Shown: positions 14,951-22,809 of the stretch, in pieces
Layout: each line of letters starts with the position of its first letter
Position numbering within the stretch: position 1 is the stretch's first letter
Origin: an uncultured Oscillochloris sp.
Lineage (GTDB): Bacteria > Chloroflexota > Chloroflexia > Chloroflexales > Chloroflexaceae
Assembly: GCA_903877945.1 (NCBI GenBank)
Contig: CAIRFY010000042.1
Coordinates: forward strand, 1-32,743
Length of the DNA stretch: 32,743 nucleotides
Direction of reading: 5' to 3'
Notes under the pieces: model-generated
Databases searched by the model: none
Seen by the model: the letters and a program-made list of their open reading frames with translations, nothing else
What the model was told of the DNA's origin: nothing
Translations under genes and position numbers: made by a program

Positions 14951-16012
14951 TCATCCCTTGTGCAGAGCCAGGTGCGCCTCGTGCAGCAGGCGCTCGGTCG
15001 TCTCCCAGCCGATGCAGCCATCGGTAAGTGAGACGCCGTATTTCAGGCTTGCGTGGTCGGCAGTGAGGGTTTGCTTGCCCTCGTTCAGATTGCTCTCGAC
15101 CATCACACCGACAATGGGGCCAACCTTGCGGATTATCTCGTCGATCACCGTGTGCAAGACGGCCTCCTGGCGGCGGAAGTCGCCGCTGGCGTTGGCGTGG
15201 CTACAGTCTACCATCACCGCCGGGCTCAGGTGGGCCTCGCGCATCAGGCGTGCGGCCTGCACCACATACTCCTCGTGATAATTTGGCTCGGCCCGCCCAC
15301 CGCGCAGGATGACAAAGCCGTCGGGGTTGCCGGTGGTCTTCACCACCGCGCTGCGCCCATCATTGTCGATGCCCAGGAAGCTGTGCTGCCCGGCGGCCGA
15401 GACGCAGGCGTGGACCGCAACCTGGATACCGCCATCGGTGCCGTTCTTAAAGCCTACCGGCATCGAGACACCGCTGGCCAGGGCACGGTGGGTCTGGGCC
15501 TCGGTGGTGCGTGCGCCGATGGTACCCAGGCTGATCTGGTCATCAATATACTGCGGGCTGATCGTATCGAGCATCTCGGTGGCCACAGGCATACCCATGC
15601 CATTAATCTCACGCAGCAGGGTGCGGGCGATCGTCAACCCGGCCCCCATATTAAAGCTGCCGTCGAGGTACGGGTCGTTGATCAGGCCGCGCCAGCCCAC
15701 CGTGGTGCGTGGTTTCTCCAGGTAGACGCGCATAATCAAAAAGAGTCGGTCGCCCAGATCGGCCTGGAGCGCCGTGAGGCGGCGGGCGTAGTCGATGGCG
15801 GCCGCAGGGTCGTGGATCGAGCACGGGCCGATCACCACCATCAGGCGAGGGTCTTCGCGACGTAGAATGCGCCGGATGGTCGCTCGCGAGTCGACCACCG
15901 TGCGGGCCACCGCATCGCTCACCGGTAACTGGGCCTTCAGTTCGCGTGGCGACAGGAAGGGCGTCAGTTCGCGGACGTGCAGGTTGGCAACTTTGTGCGT
16001 ATCGTTAGGCAT
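14951..16012 (-). CDS. Class I 3-deoxy-7-phosphoheptulonate (DAHP) synthase
   Basis: Condenses phosphoenolpyruvate with erythrose 4-phosphate to DAHP, the first step of the shikimate pathway to aromatic amino acids. 353 residues, as usual for the AroF/G/H type. Clear motifs: 'LMVVIGPCSIHDP', 'IMRVYLEKPRTTVGWRGLINDPYLDGS', 'INGMGMPVATEMLDTISPQYI', 'GARTTEAQTHRALASGVSMPVGFKNGTDG', 'ILRGG' and 'MVDCSHANASGDFRRQ'. It therefore carries the Cys, His, Glu and Asp expected for metal and substrate binding. ATG 16012 is used: the 75-residue extension in the ORF track passes through a repeat fragment and has no family counterpart; AGAGGA lies nine bases before this ATG. It could be aroF, aroG or aroH; isozyme (feedback) class cannot be told from sequence alone. 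Confidence 0.93.
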   Translation of the reverse strand: MPNDTHKVANLHVRELTPFLSPRELKAQLPVSDAVARTVVDSRATIRRILRREDPRLMVVIGPCSIHDPAAAIDYARRLTALQADLGDRLFLIMRVYLEKPRTTVGWRGLINDPYLDGSFNMGAGLTIARTLLREINGMGMPVATEMLDTISPQYIDDQISLGTIGARTTEAQTHRALASGVSMPVGFKNGTDGGIQVAVHACVSAAGQHSFLGIDNDGRSAVVKTTGNPDGFVILRGGRAEPNYHEEYVVQAARLMREAHLSPAVMVDCSHANASGDFRRQEAVLHTVIDEIIRKVGPIVGVMVESNLNEGKQTLTADHASLKYGVSLTDGCIGWETTERLLHEAHLALHKG

Positions 16013-16026
16013 AGCATCGAGTCCTC

Positions 16027-16077
16027 TTGCTGCGGAATCTCCCCTCCTACCGTGGGCGAAGGGCCGGGGATGAGGGC
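16027..16077. repeat. Family-1 element fragment, copy D (degenerate)
   Basis: 'gctgcggaatctcccctcctaccgtgggcgaagggccggggatgagggc' matches the right half of copy A with scattered changes. Only one decayed hairpin remains. It sits in the leader of the DAHP synthase gene, between it and the GGDEF-EAL gene. Confidence 0.65.
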
Positions 16078-16154
16078 CAAATGCCGCCAGTATACCTGAG
16101 AATCCCCGCCGTGGGATACAGCGTCGGGCGCATCGCAGGGCTGATGTACCGTCG

Positions 16155-18239
16155 CTACGTGTGCATGGTGCCTGATCCCGCGAGCAGCGCACGGACGCCC
16201 TCGTTATCGAGGCCGGGGGCGAAGAGCCAACCCTGGCCAAGGCTGCAGTGCAGGTCGCGCAGTTGCTCGTACTGCTGCTCGGTCTCGATCCCCTCGGCCA
16301 CTACATCCATGCCCAACGTGTGGGCCAGGCCGATGATCGTCTGCACGATCTCGTTCTGCCCGTCTGGCAGGCCGAGGCGACGGATAAACGAGCGGTCGAT
16401 CTTCAGCGTACTTACAGGAAAACTGTAGAGGTAGCTGAGGGACGAGTAGCCGGTGCCGAAGTCGTCAATACAGAGGTGGACGCCCAAGTCGCGGATGTGC
16501 CGCAGGATCTGGCCAGTCTCACCACTCAGATCAACAAAGTTGTGTTCAGTGATCTCAATCTTCAGGCTCGACGAGGGCAGCCCGCTGACCTCAAGGGCGG
16601 TGGCGATCTGACTCACAACATCGGGTTCGGCGAAGAGCCGGGCCGAGAGGTTCACGTTCACCGTGAGAGCCGGATCAGACGCGAATTCATCCTGCCATTC
16701 GCAGGCACGTTGGCATGCTTCGCGCAGCACCCACCAACTGATCGGCACGATCAGGCCCGTCTCCTCCGCAGTATCGAGGAAAGAGCCGGGGTAGAGCAGC
16801 CCGCGTTGCGGGTGCTGCCAGCGCAGCAGCGCCTCAAATCCATTTACCCTGCCGCCCGCCAGAGTGATGATCGGCTGGTAGTGGAGGCGCAATTCGCTGT
16901 GCGCCATCGCTTCGCGTAGGTCGCTCTCAAGCTGAAGATCCGCCATCGCCTGGGTGTGCATCGCGGGTGTGAAAATAGTGTGGCGATCCTTGCCGCTCAT
17001 CTTCGCATGGTACATCGCCGTGTCCGCATCGCGGATCATCTCGGCTGAACCGGTATACTCCAGCGCACTGGTAGTCACCCCAATACTGATGGTCGTGATC
17101 GCCTGGTGTTCGCCCAACATGATCGGTTCGGCAATTGCGCGCTGGATGCGGTTGACGATCACATCGACCGATTGATCGTCAAGAAGATTCTCGACTAGGA
17201 TGGTGAACTCGTCGCCGCCGAGACGGGCCACGGTATCGCCGGGCCGCAGACAGCCCTGGATACGCTCGGCAATAATGATGAGCAACTCGTCGCCCCTGGC
17301 GTGGCCCAGGCTGTCGTTAATCGTTTTGAAGCGATCAACGTCGATAAAGAACACCGCGAAGCGACGCTCCTTTTCGCGGCGGGCAATCGCGATAGTGCGG
17401 TCGAGTCGGTCGATGAAGAGGGCGCGGTTGGGCAGACCCGTCAGCAGATCGTGCAGGGCGTCGTGCTGAAGCTGCTGCTCAACCGCACGGCGGACGGTGA
17501 TGTCCGTCTGCGAGCCAGCGATGCGCGTGGCATGGTTGGTTTCGTCCCAGACCGCCATGCCCCGGCAGAGTACCCAGCGGTAGGCTCCGCTACAATGGCG
17601 GATGCGGTATTCGTACTCAAAAAAGCTGAGCAGCTTGTGGAAGTGAGCGGATAGACGCACCTTGAAGGTTTCCACGTCGTCGGGATGGATGCGGTCGATC
17701 CACTCAGCGGGCGTATCGCTGATCTCACCCTCATCAATGCCGAGCATAGCCTTCCAGCGCGGCGAGAGGTAGACCCTGTCCGTCAGAAGATCCCAGTCCC
17801 ACAGGCCATCGTTCGCCCCGCGTGCGGCCAGGGCGTAGCGCTCTTCGCTCTGGCGCAAAGCCATCTCGGCGCTGCGGGCGGCGCTCATGTCACGAATGAT
17901 GGCCATGCCGCCGCAGATCGCGCCGTTGTCATCGATCTGCGGGCGGGCGGTGATGCTGAGCCAGCGCCCGGTGGGCAGAAAGAACTCGGCGGCATCGGTC
18001 GCGACCCCGACAATCGCACGGGCCAGCGGCGTATCGGCGAGCGGGCAAGGGGTGCGCTGGTCGGGCAGGCAGAGCGAGGCCAGGGCAGTCAGTGGATCTG
18101 CGCCGAGGATCTGGATTGCCGCCGGGCTGACACTCACCAGATCGCCGACCCTATCTACCACCACTACCCCATCCCCCATGCTATCGAGGATGGACTGTAG
18201 CACATCCGCCTGGGTTCGTTCTACCATAGGTATAGTCAC
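16155..18239 (-). CDS. PAS-PAS-GGDEF-EAL cyclic di-GMP protein
   Basis: 694 residues. Two PAS domains (about 10-125 and 130-265; the second with the 'YRIRHCSGAYRWVLCRG' PAC segment and ITVRRAVEQQL linker). The diguanylate cyclase half has an intact RLGGDEF motif, with an RxxD inhibitory site (RPGD) exactly five residues before it. The phosphodiesterase half has intact EALLRW, 'IEITEH', DDFGTGYSSL, KIDRSFI and VAEGIET. Both activities therefore look possible, so the protein may switch direction with its PAS signals. No membrane segment. The start is GTG 18239 in the track; the ATG at 18227 is an equally possible start. It is transcribed away from lysK and toward the DAHP synthase, 142 bp before that gene's start. 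Confidence 0.93.
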   Translation of the reverse strand: MTIPMVERTQADVLQSILDSMGDGVVVVDRVGDLVSVSPAAIQILGADPLTALASLCLPDQRTPCPLADTPLARAIVGVATDAAEFFLPTGRWLSITARPQIDDNGAICGGMAIIRDMSAARSAEMALRQSEERYALAARGANDGLWDWDLLTDRVYLSPRWKAMLGIDEGEISDTPAEWIDRIHPDDVETFKVRLSAHFHKLLSFFEYEYRIRHCSGAYRWVLCRGMAVWDETNHATRIAGSQTDITVRRAVEQQLQHDALHDLLTGLPNRALFIDRLDRTIAIARREKERRFAVFFIDVDRFKTINDSLGHARGDELLIIIAERIQGCLRPGDTVARLGGDEFTILVENLLDDQSVDVIVNRIQRAIAEPIMLGEHQAITTISIGVTTSALEYTGSAEMIRDADTAMYHAKMSGKDRHTIFTPAMHTQAMADLQLESDLREAMAHSELRLHYQPIITLAGGRVNGFEALLRWQHPQRGLLYPGSFLDTAEETGLIVPISWWVLREACQRACEWQDEFASDPALTVNVNLSARLFAEPDVVSQIATALEVSGLPSSSLKIEITEHNFVDLSGETGQILRHIRDLGVHLCIDDFGTGYSSLSYLYSFPVSTLKIDRSFIRRLGLPDGQNEIVQTIIGLAHTLGMDVVAEGIETEQQYEQLRDLHCSLGQGWLFAPGLDNEGVRALLAGSGTMHT

Positions 18240-18320
18240 ATTCTTAGCACCTATGCTGCAATCAGCACAGAATTGTCGCCGTATTAGCGTCCTACTGCGG
18301 CTCCCGTGATCTCACACCAA

Positions 18321-18449
18321 GGCATGTTTCAAAATGGGCACATTCAGATTTACAGTCTTGCGATGCTGCGCCGAGGCGATGACGCGCTCGTATCGAGTCA
18401 TCGCCTCATCGCCTCGGCGCTGAACTGTCACGCTAGATTGAAACATACC
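18321..18449. repeat. Family-2 palindromic element with TIRs
   Basis: Ends GGCATGTTTCAA (18321-18332) and TTGAAACATACC (18438-18449) are inverted copies with one mismatch. An inner hairpin has perfect 15-bp arms, GCGCCGAGGCGATGA (18368-18382) and its complement (18406-18420). The right part shares 'cgcc...gaactgtcacgct..attgaaac' with the element at 23609-23695 and, inverted, with 14089-14131. It is non-coding and lies in the gap before lysK. Confidence 0.75.
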
Positions 18450-18853
18450 CAAGCGCTGGAGTCTCCCGCCGGGGGTATTCAGCGATGTTGCAACAGCTCT
18501 GATAGGCGCTATATCTGCTGGTGGCGTTATGGTATGATCCGCCAGCACGCTTCCTCGTGTGTCGGTTCGATCTACGGGAGAGCAAGAGGGAGCCATGTGG
18601 GCGCATTTGCAAAGGGCGGTACTGAGAATCTGATAACTTCCAGACCGTCGATTGTACGGTATGACAAGCGATACATTGTACACGATCACGAGGCTGAAGA
18701 AGGACGATAACCTGCTGATTACAGGGCTGATGCAAAATCGCTTCCGGCGGGGTTCGGGGGTGGCGAAGCGATGTCGTACGGAACAGATAGTGTCTGGCAC
18801 TGCACGGATACCCAGGAATAGCGATCTGCATTATATGAAGGAGTCCCCCGTCC
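18450..18853. other. Non-coding stretch before lysK
   Basis: About 400 bases without a gene I can support on either strand. The ORFs that the track draws here lack any recognisable motif. No tRNA, riboswitch or T-box could be made out by eye. A candidate promoter pair TTGCAA (18488-18493) and TATATC (18510-18515), 16-bp spacer, is followed by TATGAT at 18533-18538. If one of these starts the lysK transcript, the leader would be over 300 bases long. Confidence 0.4.
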
Positions 18854-19897
18854 ATGGACGAGCTAGCATTTCTCACCGCGCTGTTGCACATCCCCTCGCT
18901 TTCAGGGCAGGAGGCGGCAGCGGCGGCGTTCCTGGTTGAGCAGATGCGCGGGTTCGGCTGGGAGGCGTTCGTGGATCCGGCGGGCAACGCCGTGGGCCAT
19001 CTGGGCGAGTCCGGCCCGCTGGTGGTGCTGCTTGGCCACATCGACACGGTGCCGGGCGAGGTGCCGGTGCGCGTCGAGGACGGCAAACTCTACGGGCGCG
19101 GGTCGGTGGACGCCAAAGGCCCCTTCGCCACCTTTGTGATGGCCGCCCGCCGCGCCCAGCTCGCCGGGCACCTGCGCTGTCGCCTGGCCCTGGTCGGGGC
19201 CACCGAAGAGGAGGCCGCCAGTTCGAAGGGCGCGCACTATGCCAGGGATCAGTACGCCCCGCAGTTCTGCGTGATCGGCGAGCCCAGCAGCTGGGATCGG
19301 ATCACCCTGGGCTATAAGGGTCGCCTGTTGGCCTACTACCGTCACCAGCAGCCCTCCGCCCACAGCGCCGGCGAACTGTGCGCCGCCCCTGAGCTTATGG
19401 CTGATTTCTGGGCCGCTGTGCAGGCCCGCTGCGCCGCGCACAACGCTGGCCGCGAGAAGCTTTTTGAGCAGCTTATCCCCTCGCTGCGCCGTGTGGCTAG
19501 TGGTGGCGATGGCATGGCCGACTGGGCTGAGGCCACGGTGGGCTTGCGTCTCCCCGAGGGTGTGGATCCGTCCGCCCTGGCCGAAGAGTTGGCCGCCCTG
19601 GCCGCCCCCGCCGAGCTGCGTACCGAGGGCGACTGCCCGGCCTTCCGCAGCCCGCGCACCACTCCCCTCGCCGGTGCCTTCGTGCGCGCCATCCGCGCCC
19701 AAGGCGGCCAGCCCGCTTTCCTCCACAAGACCGGCACCGCCGACATGAACGTGGTTGGCCCGGCCTGGGCCTGTCCGATTGTCGCCTACGGCCCCGGCGA
19801 CTCGCGCCTCGACCATACCCCCAACGAGCATGTTGAGGTAGACGAGTACTACAAAGCAATCTCCGTCCTCGCCGATGTACTGGCGCAGGTCGGGTAA
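18854..19897 (+). CDS. lysK: LysK-type [LysW]-lysine hydrolase (M20 metallopeptidase family)
   Basis: Removes lysine (or ornithine) from the LysW amino-group carrier in the alpha-aminoadipate route of lysine biosynthesis. 347 residues, a normal length. Di-zinc M20 motifs: [38 protein letters not shown], '[10 protein letters not shown]' and the C-terminal '[19 protein letters not shown]'. The absence of the larger ArgE/DapE insertions and the '[18 protein letters not shown]' segment favour LysK. AAGGAG lies upstream of ATG 18854 at a suitable distance. Other LysW-pathway genes are not in the window, so the specific substrate is inferred from family resemblance. The next gene starts 10 bp after the stop, which suggests co-transcription with cobC and cobS. 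Confidence 0.85.
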   Translation: MDELAFLTALLHIPSLSGQEAAAAAFLVEQMRGFGWEAFVDPAGNAVGHLGESGPLVVLLGHIDTVPGEVPVRVEDGKLYGRGSVDAKGPFATFVMAARRAQLAGHLRCRLALVGATEEEAASSKGAHYARDQYAPQFCVIGEPSSWDRITLGYKGRLLAYYRHQQPSAHSAGELCAAPELMADFWAAVQARCAAHNAGREKLFEQLIPSLRRVASGGDGMADWAEATVGLRLPEGVDPSALAEELAALAAPAELRTEGDCPAFRSPRTTPLAGAFVRAIRAQGGQPAFLHKTGTADMNVVGPAWACPIVAYGPGDSRLDHTPNEHVEVDEYYKAISVLADVLAQVG

Positions 19898-19907
19898 GGA
19901 ACCACCG

Positions 19908-20540
19908 ATGCGTACCAGTGTCTGGCTCATTCGCCACGGGCAGACCCAGGCCAACCGCGAGCGGCGCTACCAGAGCCACAGCGACAGCCCGCTTACCAGC
20001 TACGGCCAGCGTCAGGTTGCCGCCCTGGCCGTGCGGCTGCACGCCATCCCCTTCGGCCTGATCATCACCAGCCCGCGTGAGCGCACCCGCCGAGCCGCCG
20101 AGGTAATAATGCAGGGCCACCAGGGCGTCACTCTGCGCGAGGATCCGGCCTGGGCCGAGGTGGGCCACGGGCGCTGGGAAGGACTGACCTACGCCGAGGT
20201 GCGCGCCCAGTACCCTGCCGAGGCCCGCGCCCGCTGGGACGCCGGGATCAACGGTAAGGCCGAGGGCGGCGAGAGCCTAGCCGATGCCAACGTTCGCATC
20301 AGCGCGGCGTGGCGCAGCCTGCTGCGCGATCATCCCGGCGGGCGCGTCCTGATCGCCACCCACGCCACGCCCATCCAGCTCATCCTCTGCGCCAGCCTCG
20401 GCTTGCCCCCTCAGGATCACTGGCACTGGCGGATCGACCTCGGCAGCCTCACCTGTCTCGATGTCTACCCAACCGGGGCGATCATTCGTATGGTTAATGA
20501 GGTGCCGCGTCTCTCCAAGGTTTCTAAGGAGTCGCTGTGA
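19908..20540 (+). CDS. cobC: Histidine-phosphatase-family protein, likely alpha-ribazole phosphatase
   Basis: About 210 residues. The catalytic RHG motif is in VWLIRHGQTQANRERRYQSHSD, the second Arg in TSPRERTRRAAE, the acid in 'WAEVGHGRWEGLTYAEV', and the second His in IATHATPIQLIL. This is the phosphoglycerate-mutase-like histidine-phosphatase fold. It is called alpha-ribazole phosphatase because it overlaps cobS, whose product acts in the same nucleotide-loop assembly step of cobalamin. Sequence alone would not exclude another small phosphatase. ATG 19908 follows AAGGA by seven bases; the track start at 19875 lies inside lysK. Its stop overlaps the next start (GTGA). Confidence 0.78.
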   Translation: MRTSVWLIRHGQTQANRERRYQSHSDSPLTSYGQRQVAALAVRLHAIPFGLIITSPRERTRRAAEVIMQGHQGVTLREDPAWAEVGHGRWEGLTYAEVRAQYPAEARARWDAGINGKAEGGESLADANVRISAAWRSLLRDHPGGRVLIATHATPIQLILCASLGLPPQDHWHWRIDLGSLTCLDVYPTGAIIRMVNEVPRLSKVSKESL

Positions 20541-21319
20541 GCGAACAACAGAACGGCGGCGCGCCGCAATGGGGCATCTGGGGGCCGATCATCAGTCTCG
20601 GCGAGTCGTTGCGCTTCCTGACGATTATCCCGCAGCCCTGGCTGCCGCCCGCAAGTGAGGCCAGTATGGTCGCCTCGATTCCCTGGTTCCCGGCGGCTGG
20701 CGCGATCATTGGTGCGCTGCTGCTGCCCGTCGGCTGGCTGGGTGATCTGGGCTGGGGGGCGATGATTCGCGCCGTCTTTGTCGTGGTCGCTTGGGGTATT
20801 ATCACCAGCGGCCTGCACCTCGATGGCCTGAGCGACACCTTCGACGGCGTGATGAGCTGGCGCACCCGCGAGCGCAAGCTGGAGATCATGCGCGACAGCC
20901 GGATCGGCGCGATGGGAGCCATCGCCATTGGCGCGGTGCTGCTGCTCAAGGTTGCCTTCCTGGCCGGGGCCGGGCCGCGCTGGTGGCAGGCCGCCTTGGT
21001 GGCCCCCGCCCTGGGCCGCTGGGTCAACTGCTACGCTATCTTCTGGTTCCCCTCGGCCCGTGAGGGCGGGCTGGGGCGCAGCTTCAACGCCCAGGTGCGC
21101 CGCCCCGACTTTTGGCTCGCCAGCATCTTCGCCCTCTCCTTCGCGATCATCGTCGCCGGGCCGTCTGGCCTGGTCGCCGCCCTGCTCGTCCTGGCCGGGT
21201 CGCATCTGCTCATCCGCTGGTGGGTACGCGACCTGGGCGGCCTTACCGGCGACACCTACGGCGCGCTCTGCGAGATCGGCGAGGTGGTCGCGCTGGCGGC
21301 GCTTACCTGGGGGGGCTGA
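20537..21319 (+). CDS. cobS: Adenosylcobinamide-GDP ribazoletransferase (cobalamin synthase)
   Basis: Joins adenosylcobinamide-GDP with alpha-ribazole (or its phosphate) to give adenosylcobalamin (phosphate) at the membrane. 260 residues with about six hydrophobic segments. Signature pieces: 'SLRFLTIIPQP', GLHLDGLSDTFDGVMS, MRDSRIGAMGAIAIGAVLLLK and 'LTGDTYGALCEIGEVVALAAL', which carry the Asp residues expected to bind Mg and substrate. GTG 20537 overlaps the cobC stop by four bases (GTGA), so the two are translationally coupled. No cobalamin riboswitch was recognised upstream of lysK-cobC-cobS. A family-1 palindrome follows the gene. Confidence 0.92.
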   Translation: MSEQQNGGAPQWGIWGPIISLGESLRFLTIIPQPWLPPASEASMVASIPWFPAAGAIIGALLLPVGWLGDLGWGAMIRAVFVVVAWGIITSGLHLDGLSDTFDGVMSWRTRERKLEIMRDSRIGAMGAIAIGAVLLLKVAFLAGAGPRWWQAALVAPALGRWVNCYAIFWFPSAREGGLGRSFNAQVRRPDFWLASIFALSFAIIVAGPSGLVAALLVLAGSHLLIRWWVRDLGGLTGDTYGALCEIGEVVALAALTWGG

Positions 21320-21338
21320 TGTAACGTCGCGTGATTGC

Positions 21339-21393
21339 CGCTCAGCCCTCACCCCCCAGCCCCCTCTCCCCGTGAGGGAGAGGGGCAGGGGGC
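21339..21393. repeat. Family-1 palindrome, copy E (single hairpin)
   Basis: 'ctcagccctcaccccccagccccctctccccgtgagggagaggggcaggggg' is one hairpin of the element, with the left border 'gctcagccctcacc' as in copy C. It lies 20 bases after cobS and before tsaD and could end the lysK-cobS transcript. Confidence 0.72.
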
Positions 21394-21430
21394 CGATGTT
21401 GCTATATACCCTGGACGCTTACCTGGGGGA

Positions 21431-21459
21431 CTGATCAAGATTGTAGAATAGCGTATACT
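21431..21459 (+). promoter_or_regulatory. Candidate promoter of tsaD, suggesting a leaderless message
   Basis: TATACT (21454-21459) is 17 bases after CTGATC (21431-21436). The ATG at 21466 is only seven bases after the -10, which is where transcription would start. No Shine-Dalgarno precedes the ATG. The -35 matches only three of six consensus bases. Confidence 0.4.
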
Positions 21460-21465
21460 AAACAC

Positions 21466-22701
21466 ATGACAACACTGCCGGAAGGCTTCACCATCCTGGC
21501 CATAGAGACATCCTGCGACGAGACGGCGGCGGCCGTGGTGCGCGGCGGGCGCACCATCCTGTCCAACGTCGTCGCCTCACAGATGGACATGCATAGCCGC
21601 TACGGCGGTGTAGTGCCCGAGGTCGCCTCGCGCCAGCACATCATCAGCCTGGTTCCCGTGGTGCGCGAGGCGCTGGCGGCGCTGCCCGGCGGCTGGGCCG
21701 ATATTCACGCGGTGGCCGCCACCCACGGCCCTGGACTCAGCGGCGCGCTGCTCACCGGACTCAACGCCGCCAAGGCTATCGCCTGGCAGCGTGGTCTGCC
21801 CTTCGTGGGCGTGAACCACCTGGAGTCGCATATCTACGCGAGTTGGCTGGATGTTGATGACGGAGTGACAAAGCAACCGGGCGATAAGGTGACAGATCTC
21901 ACCCCCTCACCCCGTCACCCCCTTACCCCGTCACCCCCTCACCTCGTCACCCCCTCACCCCCTCACCTCGTCACCCCCTCACCCCCCGAGTTCCCCCTCG
22001 TCGCCCTGGTGGTCTCCGGCGGTCACACGCTGCTGGCCCTGCTGCGCGGCCACGGCGACTACACGATCCTCGGGCAGACCCGCGACGACGCAGTGGGTGA
22101 GGCGTTCGATAAGGTGGCCCGCATCCTGGGCCTGGGCTACCCCGGTGGCCCGGCCATTCAGCAGGTCGCCCAGAGCGCCCAGCCGCCCGTCGGTGTGCTA
22201 CCCCGCGCCTGGTTGCGCGACAGCTACGACTTCTCGTTCAGCGGCCTGAAGACCGCTGTGCTTCACAAGGTACAGGAGCGCCAGGATCGCCAGGATCGCC
22301 TGCCGAAAGTTGACGTTAAAGCGAAGGCTGGTCGCCCGGTGCTTGGCTCCCAGCCTCCCCCAGTCCCTAGCCCTCCGCCCCCCCTCGACGCTGCCTGGGT
22401 CGCCCAGATGGCCTACGCCTTCCAGGAGTCGGTGGTGGACGTACTCTCGACCAAGACGGTTGATGCTGCGCGTCAGCACGGGGCGACCGCGATCATCCTG
22501 GCTGGCGGGGTGGCCGCCAACACCCGCCTGCGCAGCGAACTCTCCCGCCGCGCTGCGGTGCCCGTGCGCTTCCCGCCGATTGCGCTCTGCACCGATAACG
22601 CGGCTATGGTCGCCGCCGCCGCCTTCTATCGCTTCGCGGCTGGGGCGCAGAGCGGGTGGGATCTGGATGTGACGCCGAATCTGAAGCTGGGTATGTCCTA
22701 G
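21466..22701 (+). CDS. tsaD: tRNA N6-adenosine threonylcarbamoyltransferase TsaD
   Basis: Transfers threonylcarbamoyl to A37 of ANN-decoding tRNAs, with TsaB and TsaE; a near-universal gene. 411 residues, against about 340 in most bacteria. Motifs: LAIETSCDETAAAVV, 'GGVVPEVASRQH', metal-binding NHLESH (HxxxH), LVVSGGHTLL, 'GQTRDDAVGEAFDKVARILGLGYPGGP', 'FSFSGLKTAV', 'LAGGVAANTRLR' and 'LCTDNAAM', so the active site is complete. Two insertions account for the extra length. At about residues 133-174 an octamer-repeat peptide (TPSPPHLV units) sits between NHLESH and the SPPEFPLVALVVSGG strand; at about 268-308 a second proline/charged stretch follows SGLKTAVLHK. Both are in loops by alignment logic, which could explain why the gene survives them. 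No Shine-Dalgarno before the ATG. Confidence 0.94.
   Translation: MTTLPEGFTILAIETSCDETAAAVVRGGRTILSNVVASQMDMHSRYGGVVPEVASRQHIISLVPVVREALAALPGGWADIHAVAATHGPGLSGALLTGLNAAKAIAWQRGLPFVGVNHLESHIYASWLDVDDGVTKQPGDKVTDLTPSPRHPLTPSPPHLVTPSPPHLVTPSPPEFPLVALVVSGGHTLLALLRGHGDYTILGQTRDDAVGEAFDKVARILGLGYPGGPAIQQVAQSAQPPVGVLPRAWLRDSYDFSFSGLKTAVLHKVQERQDRQDRLPKVDVKAKAGRPVLGSQPPPVPSPPPPLDAAWVAQMAYAFQESVVDVLSTKTVDAARQHGATAIILAGGVAANTRLRSELSRRAAVPVRFPPIALCTDNAAMVAAAAFYRFAAGAQSGWDLDVTPNLKLGMS
21862..21987 (+). repeat. Octamer-repeat insertion inside tsaD
   Basis: 'gagtgacaaag...aaggtgacag' is followed by degenerate copies of an 8-bp unit (CCCCGTCA, CCCCCTCA, CCTCGTCA). Three units equal 24 bases, so the peptide has an eight-residue period (TPSPPHLV). 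The switch from GTGAC to GTCAC orientation is the same as in the array at 32403-32671, which suggests a common source. Confidence 0.82.
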
Positions 22702-22731
22702 GTACAATACGTCGATCTCGCACCGACCTTG

Positions 22732-22786
22732 CCCCCTCACCCCCGGCCCCTCTCCCTCACGGGGAGAGGGGGCTGGGGGGTGAGGG
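22732..22786. repeat. Family-1 palindrome, copy F, between convergent genes
   Basis: 'ccctcacccccggcccctctccctcacggggagagggggctggggggtgaggg' forms one long GC-rich hairpin between the tsaD stop (22701) and the hisN stop (22810). It may work as a two-way terminator. CAATAC at about 22705 may be a remnant of the TIR seen in copy B. Confidence 0.7.
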
Positions 22787-22809
22787 CCGTTCGGCGGTGG
22801 CCTCGTGTC

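Noticed and set aside
16013-16240. N-terminal extension of the DAHP synthase ORF
   Set aside because: Runs through repeat copy D and into the GGDEF-EAL gene, and has no family counterpart.
18902-19954. 350-residue minus-strand ORF
   Set aside because: Antisense shadow of lysK, which has all M20 motifs.
19700-20540. Cobalamin riboswitch for cobC-cobS
   Set aside because: No B12 box or suitable gap; the genes are packed directly after lysK.
20465-21352. 295-residue minus-strand ORF
   Set aside because: Shadow of cobS and the end of cobC; composition is charge-rich and no motif is seen.
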